Source: Clostridia bacterium
GTDB taxonomy: Bacteria > Bacillota > Clostridia > Oscillospirales > CAG-272
Assembly: GCA_017501245.1 (NCBI GenBank)
Contig: JAFVXI010000013.1
Location: 62,001 to 126,000 of the forward strand
DNA length: 64,000 nucleotides
Direction: 5' to 3'
How positions within the stretch are numbered: position 1 is the first letter of the stretch; every line of letters begins with the position of its first letter. Below are positions 59,680 through 64,000 of the stretch, one piece after another. The notes under the pieces are model-generated. The model was given only the letters and a program-made list of their open reading frames with translations, made no database searches and had not been told where the DNA came from. The position numbers and the translations under genes were made by a program.

Positions 59680-61236
59680 ATGGCGAATTTACTTTTAAGA
59701 CACGTTTACAAGATTTACCCCGGCACGGGCAAGGCAAAGAAGAATGCCACGGGCGAGGCTAAGAAAAGGAGCGGCGATTTCGTTGCGGTCAAGGACTTTA
59801 ATATGGAGATCAACGACGGCGAGTTCATCGTGTTTGTCGGACCCTCCGGCTGTGGAAAGTCCACCACGCTCAGAATGATCGCCGGACTTGAGGAGATCAG
59901 CGGCGGCGAGCTTTACATAGACGATCAGCTTGTCAACGACGTTGACGCAAAGGACAGAGATATTGCGATGGTTTTCCAGAGCTATGCTCTTTATCCCCAC
60001 CTCACGGCTTACGATAATATTGCGTTCGGCCTTAAGATGCGCAAGATCCCCGTCCCCAAGCTTGACAAGGATGGCAATCAGATAGTAGACATCGATAAGA
60101 GCAAGATCAAGGAGGTTGCAGGCAGGCTCAAGAAGCTTGGCAAGCAGTGCGACGCCCTTGCAAAGGACACTGCAAAGGCAAACGCCGAGATCCCAACGCT
60201 CGAAGCAAGGATCGCCGAGGTCAAGGACCTTTTATCCGTAGCAACCGCAGATCAGGAGGCTAAGCTGAACGACAGGCTCGAGAACCTGGAGCTTTCATTA
60301 GAGCGCCTCGAGAACGATATCGCCTACTATGCGGAAAAGAAGGCATTGCTTGACGTGCGCATCAAGGACGCCGAGGCGGAGCTTGAATATTATACGACCA
60401 CTCCCGTCCCCCTCAAGAGATACGTTCATATGAGCAAGGAGGAGATAGACGAGAAGGTGCAGTGGGCGGCAGGTATCCTCGGTATAGAGGAGCTGCTCAG
60501 CTCGAGACCCTCGGAGATGTCCGGCGGTCAGCGTCAGCGTATTGCGCTCGGCCGTGCGATGGTCAGAGGCCCCAAGGTCTTCTTGCTTGACGAGCCGCTC
60601 TCAAACCTCGACGCAAAGCTCAGAACGGCGATGAGAGCCGAGATAGTTAAGCTCCACAACCAGCTTAAGACAACCTTTATTTACGTTACGCACGATCAGA
60701 TCGAGGCTATGACGATGGGCACGAGGATCGTAGTAATGAAGCTTGGAGTCATCCAGCAGATCGACACGCCAACAAACCTCTTCGACTACCCCGAAAACAA
60801 GTTTGTCGCCGGCTTTATCGGAACTCCGCAAATGAACTTCTTTGAGGTCGACATCAAGCGTGTGGGCGACAAGCTTAACGTGACCTTTGGCGACGGTCAG
60901 ACCGTCGACCTTAAGCTCTCGGAGCTGCGCACCATAAAGGAGAGCTACCTCGACGGCAGCTCCCACAGCGTCTACCTCGGAGTAAGAGGCGAGAACATCA
61001 AGCTCGACGATGCGGGCATCAAGGCGACGCTTACCATCAAGGAGGTGCTCGGAAATACGACCCAGCTCTTCTTGCGCATGCAAGAAAAGGATCAGGACTT
61101 CATCCTTTCCGTCCCCGAAAGAAACGGATTAGTCCCCGGCGACACCGTTGGCGTAAGCTTCAGTGAAAAGCACATTCATCTTTTCGACAAGGAAGAAGAG
61201 CTTTCGATCATGTCGAGAGAGTACGGGAACAAATAA
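59680..61236 (+). CDS. Sugar ABC transporter ATPase (MsmX/UgpC type) with coiled-coil insertion
   Basis: A 518-residue ATPase against about 370 for normal MsmX. It has Walker A GPSGCGKST (54-62), the Q-loop VFQSYALYPHLT (Gln100), signature MSGGQRQR (280-287), Walker B VFLLDEP (300-306) and a C-terminal OB-type regulatory domain. Between Q-loop and signature, residues about 125-250 form an inserted charged, heptad-like helical hairpin (RLENLELSLERLENDIAYYAE). Such ATPases energise carbohydrate importers whose permeases are encoded elsewhere. ATG with GAGGAG six bases upstream; first gene behind the LacI-type operators. Confidence 0.9.
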   Translation: MANLLLRHVYKIYPGTGKAKKNATGEAKKRSGDFVAVKDFNMEINDGEFIVFVGPSGCGKSTTLRMIAGLEEISGGELYIDDQLVNDVDAKDRDIAMVFQSYALYPHLTAYDNIAFGLKMRKIPVPKLDKDGNQIVDIDKSKIKEVAGRLKKLGKQCDALAKDTAKANAEIPTLEARIAEVKDLLSVATADQEAKLNDRLENLELSLERLENDIAYYAEKKALLDVRIKDAEAELEYYTTTPVPLKRYVHMSKEEIDEKVQWAAGILGIEELLSSRPSEMSGGQRQRIALGRAMVRGPKVFLLDEPLSNLDAKLRTAMRAEIVKLHNQLKTTFIYVTHDQIEAMTMGTRIVVMKLGVIQQIDTPTNLFDYPENKFVAGFIGTPQMNFFEVDIKRVGDKLNVTFGDGQTVDLKLSELRTIKESYLDGSSHSVYLGVRGENIKLDDAGIKATLTIKEVLGNTTQLFLRMQEKDQDFILSVPERNGLVPGDTVGVSFSEKHIHLFDKEEELSIMSREYGNK

Positions 61237-61239
61237 GCT

Positions 61240-62562
61240 ATGAAAAAATGGTTAAAGTGTTTTGGGCTTGGCTTTTTCTCTCATAAATTAGCCAAGGAAA
61301 ATGCGAGGGGCGGCTACACGAACGTGTTTCTCGGCTTCGTTTTAGCTCTCGCATTCATATGGTCGGGCTTTATCGGCGGATATATGCTGCCCTTCGATGC
61401 GCATTACGGAAATGCGACCGACCTTCGTTCGACCGTTCACTCGGTGTTTGCGACCTCAGACGAGGCTAAGCGCATTGACGCCCTGATAGAGGACGGCGTT
61501 TTCATGGCGAGGTGTGGCGAAGGCGAATACGCCGAAGGTCTTTTAGTCAATACCCTAGACAGAGCAGAGGATAAGCAGAGCTACTCGCAAAGCGGCTACG
61601 ACGTCGTTATCGACACTCGCCCCGCAGGATCTCTTGCCGAAATTGAGGCTTACTGCATCTCAAACGACGGTGAGGGCACCGAAATCTCATACGAGGATTA
61701 CCTCACGCTCAGCGACGTCGCCAGACTTAACTTTGAATTCAGAATAAGATATACCGGCAAGGAGCTTGTGCTTACCGATGCCGACATCGAGCAATACGAA
61801 AGCCATCTTGAAGTCAAGGGCGGCGAGACGCTCGAGAGAGCCGAGGCTCTGGCAAGCGAGCTTGAGGCAGGCAAGCTAACCAAGTCCGACTACGACAGGG
61901 CGGTCTACGAGCTTTATTTCACGAGCTATTACCCCCCGATAACGGCTTACGAAAGCACGTCGAAGGTTCCCCTCTTAAGAAACTACTATTATCATGAATA
62001 TATAAGTAAAGGTATTAATAACTATCTGTTTATATTTGATGATTATATGACCTGCTCCTTTGAGACCGAGGGAGGCACCGGCCTTTCCTTCTACGGCTTT
62101 TACAGTGAGCTTGAGGACGGAGCCCTGGTCAAAGCAGGGGCTGACGTAAGTGAGGCGAAGGCGGCGGCTGACGGCTTTATCAAAAGCGCATTCCGTGCGA
62201 ATTGGTTTTTAAACGCCTACGCCTATCTTATGAACGTTATAACCCTTGCACCCTTTATAGCGCTGATGGTGCTGGTGGCGACGCTGCTGACCTACTCGGT
62301 GATGAAGCTGAAGGGGGTCGAAAGCGTGACCTCGCTCGGTGAGATGTTAAAGATCGTCGGCTCGTTCGTTTGGTTCTCCGGGCTGATTTCCGCCGTTATC
62401 TCGGTGGTGTGCGCATTCTTCGTTGATCGCAGCCTGGTAAACGCTATGCCGCCCGTCATATTCTTTATTGCACTTCTCGTGAGGGCGGTAATATTCGCAA
62501 TAAAAGAAAATAAGCTTTATCTTGACAAGATAAAACAGCAATCTCTAGAAACGGAGGTTTAA
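61240..62562 (+). CDS. Multi-pass membrane protein of unknown function
   Basis: A 440-residue protein with one N-terminal helix (about 29-48), a large extracytoplasmic domain (about 50-325) rich in acidic residues and Tyr, and three or four C-terminal helices (APFIALMVLVATLLTYSVM; VWFSGLISAVISVVCAF). It resembles DUF1189-type proteins in layout only; I cannot name the family. It starts 3 bases after the ATPase stop and ends 2 bases before fructokinase, so it is firmly part of the sugar operon, perhaps assisting transport. Confidence 0.75.
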   Translation: MKKWLKCFGLGFFSHKLAKENARGGYTNVFLGFVLALAFIWSGFIGGYMLPFDAHYGNATDLRSTVHSVFATSDEAKRIDALIEDGVFMARCGEGEYAEGLLVNTLDRAEDKQSYSQSGYDVVIDTRPAGSLAEIEAYCISNDGEGTEISYEDYLTLSDVARLNFEFRIRYTGKELVLTDADIEQYESHLEVKGGETLERAEALASELEAGKLTKSDYDRAVYELYFTSYYPPITAYESTSKVPLLRNYYYHEYISKGINNYLFIFDDYMTCSFETEGGTGLSFYGFYSELEDGALVKAGADVSEAKAAADGFIKSAFRANWFLNAYAYLMNVITLAPFIALMVLVATLLTYSVMKLKGVESVTSLGEMLKIVGSFVWFSGLISAVISVVCAFFVDRSLVNAMPPVIFFIALLVRAVIFAIKENKLYLDKIKQQSLETEV

Positions 62563-62564
62563 AA

Positions 62565-63485
62565 TTGTTACTTTGCATTGGTGAGATACTTGCCGATATG
62601 ATCGGCGAGGAGAAAAACGGAATAATCACTTATGAAAGAAAGGCAGGCGGCGCACCATTTAACGTTGCCTGCGCACTGAATAAGTTTGGAAGCGAGGTCA
62701 AGTTCGTTGGCAGCGTCGGCGACGACCTCATAGGCAAGTTTTTGATAAAATATGCGGGAGAGCTCGGCATGGACACCGCCCATATCAAAATGGACACGGG
62801 TCGCAACACGACGCTTGCGTTCGTGGAGCTTGACGAGGGCGGTGACAGATCCTTCTGCTTCTATCGCAAGGGCACGGCGGACTACTTTATGCCCGAGGTA
62901 AGCGACGAGCTTATCAGCAAAGCCGACATCGTGTGCATCGGATCGCTGATGCTTTCGGACGCCGACTGCGTTGAATACGCACTTGATATCATCGAGCGTG
63001 CGCATAAGCTCGGCAAGACCGTAGCCTTCGACGTAAACTATCGTACGGACATTTTCAGGGATAAGGAGAGCGCAGTAAGGACCTACAAGAGGATCCTCGC
63101 AGCCGCGGATATCGTGAAGTTCTCCGAGGACGAGGTCGAGACCTTTACCGAGGACTACGTCGACAGCCTGACCGACAAGCTGGTTTTAATAACCCTTGGC
63201 AAGGAGGGCAGCGAATGGAGATACGATGGCAAGAGAAATAAGATGCCCACCATCACCGTAAAGCCGATAGACACGACGGGAGCGGGCGACGCATTCTTTG
63301 CCGGTGCGCTTTCGGTCATAGATAAAAACGGCAAGGCGCCCATGACCGACGACGTTTTGAGCTTTGCTTTAAAATTCGGAAACGTGGCAGGCGCTCTGAA
63401 CACCACGGGCAGAGGCGCAATAGACAATCTCCCCGATTTAGACACTATCAATAAATACATAAATAAACAAGGTGAGGAGCAATAA
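62565..63485 (+). CDS. Fructokinase-like PfkB sugar kinase
   Basis: A 306-residue ribokinase-fold enzyme: CIGEILADMIGE at the start, GGAPFNVACALNKFG, FDVNYRTDIF, and the catalytic loop DTTGAGDAFFAGAL (GAGD anion hole and base). These fit bacterial fructokinases that phosphorylate fructose at O6 after import or sucrose hydrolysis. The start codon is TTG with CGGAGG 8 bases upstream. The stop overlaps the next start (TAATG). Confidence 0.88.
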   Translation: MLLCIGEILADMIGEEKNGIITYERKAGGAPFNVACALNKFGSEVKFVGSVGDDLIGKFLIKYAGELGMDTAHIKMDTGRNTTLAFVELDEGGDRSFCFYRKGTADYFMPEVSDELISKADIVCIGSLMLSDADCVEYALDIIERAHKLGKTVAFDVNYRTDIFRDKESAVRTYKRILAAADIVKFSEDEVETFTEDYVDSLTDKLVLITLGKEGSEWRYDGKRNKMPTITVKPIDTTGAGDAFFAGALSVIDKNGKAPMTDDVLSFALKFGNVAGALNTTGRGAIDNLPDLDTINKYINKQGEEQ

Positions 63486-64000
63486 TGAAGATTTGGTATA
63501 AGCTTTTATGTTTATTACTCGTTGCTATCATGTGCTTTTCGTTTGTGGCGTGCGGTGTTACGGACGACACGGACAAGGATGACGACGACGCAAGCGAGGG
63601 CGGAGATCCCACCCCCGACGACACCCCAGAGGACGGCGATGACGGCACGGAGGACGGCGGCTCTGACGTCACCGACCCCACCCCGGATGACACTCCCGAC
63701 GGCGGCGACGTAGACTTTGACGACGCAGTTGACTACGAGCCTACGACGAACGACGTTGCTATGGAGAGCGGCACCGACACCTTCACTCTTCTTGACGTCT
63801 CTTACAGCAAAGAGGACAAATTCGTTTACACCTCTATCGTTTCGTTTGAAAACGGCGTTGCCGCGGGTCTCGCATTTGGCGCAGAGGACGGCTCGCACTA
63901 CTGGGTGTTCAACGTAGACAGGCAGGCAAACCTCGTTAAGCTGCTTTACTTCACCGTCTCCGACGGCAGGACCTCGGCAGTCGAGCTGCTGACCGACTAC
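63485..64000 (+). CDS. Acidic surface lipoprotein, N-terminal part (cut by window edge)
   Basis: An open frame runs off the right edge after 172 codons. A signal peptide with lipobox FVACG is followed by a very acidic Asp/Glu/Thr/Pro-rich linker (residues about 27-80) and a beta-rich module (YTSIVSFENGVAAGLAFGAE; YWVFNVDRQANLVKLLYF) like the lectin-type modules of GH32 fructan hydrolases. In this operon it is probably a surface fructan/sucrose hydrolase or binding protein. The catalytic part, if any, is outside the window. Confidence 0.75.
   Translation, partial: MKIWYKLLCLLLVAIMCFSFVACGVTDDTDKDDDDASEGGDPTPDDTPEDGDDGTEDGGSDVTDPTPDDTPDGGDVDFDDAVDYEPTTNDVAMESGTDTFTLLDVSYSKEDKFVYTSIVSFENGVAAGLAFGAEDGSHYWVFNVDRQANLVKLLYFTVSDGRTSAVELLTDY

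Overview
The window comes from a Gram-positive, endospore-forming member of the Clostridia, probably an uncultured gut lineage. The evidence is a complete eight-gene spoIIIA operon, an AbrB-type regulator, AGGAGG ribosome sites, many near-consensus sigma-A promoters (TTGACA-N17-TATAAT), Gram-positive lipoprotein signals and no outer-membrane genes. Genes are dense on both strands and usually end in strong hairpin terminators. The species cannot be named from sequence alone.

Left end (1-23.3 kb, minus strand). A 21-kb gene encodes a secreted 7,050-residue repeat protein that looks like an adhesin or surface beta-helix protein. It is followed, with no visible terminator, by a small unmarked gene for a 54-residue leader-like peptide. 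Then come an HPr-kinase-like P-loop protein, a PqqD-type peptide-binding protein, a small lipoprotein, an S24/S26 signal-peptidase-like protein and the start of a probable nucleotidyltransferase. This set resembles the tailoring genes of ribosomally made peptide (RiPP/lasso) clusters, but no cyclase is visible and the left edge cuts the cluster. A divergent XRE regulator sits upstream of the giant gene.

Middle (24-52.7 kb). These are mostly ordinary chromosomal genes: a divergent cyclophilin, a DUF1295 methyltransferase-like protein, a protein tyrosine phosphatase, a GNAT acetyltransferase, a lipid kinase, a two-component system, three paralogous lipoproteins, aspartate-semialdehyde dehydrogenase (asd), spoIIIAA-AH, an AbrB regulator with a palindromic operator, 2-keto-3-deoxygluconate kinase, a metallophosphoesterase and endonuclease/exonuclease/phosphatase pair, a polysaccharide deacetylase, mannitol-phosphate and sorbose-phosphate type dehydrogenases, a GH88 unsaturated-uronyl hydrolase, and an MBOAT/DHHW pair for acylating a surface polymer.

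Accessory island (about 53.2-58.9 kb, plus strand, visibly AT-rich). It lies just behind a tRNA gene with a CAT anticodon. It begins with palindrome-rich DNA carrying broken copies of that tRNA. One compact operon follows: a C-protein-like XRE regulator with an operator array, a DNA methyltransferase, a type II restriction endonuclease, a CD-NTase of the CBASS family and its 4-TM (S-4TM type) membrane effector. The operon ends in a terminator followed by a multi-hairpin element. Restriction-modification and CBASS therefore appear to share one promoter. This and the RiPP-like cluster are the most interesting parts of the window.

Right end (59-64 kb, plus strand). A promoter flanked by two LacI-type operators drives a sugar-ABC ATPase with an unusual coiled-coil insertion, an unknown membrane protein, a fructokinase and a truncated acidic lipoprotein. 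This looks like a fructose, sucrose or fructan utilisation operon running off the right edge.
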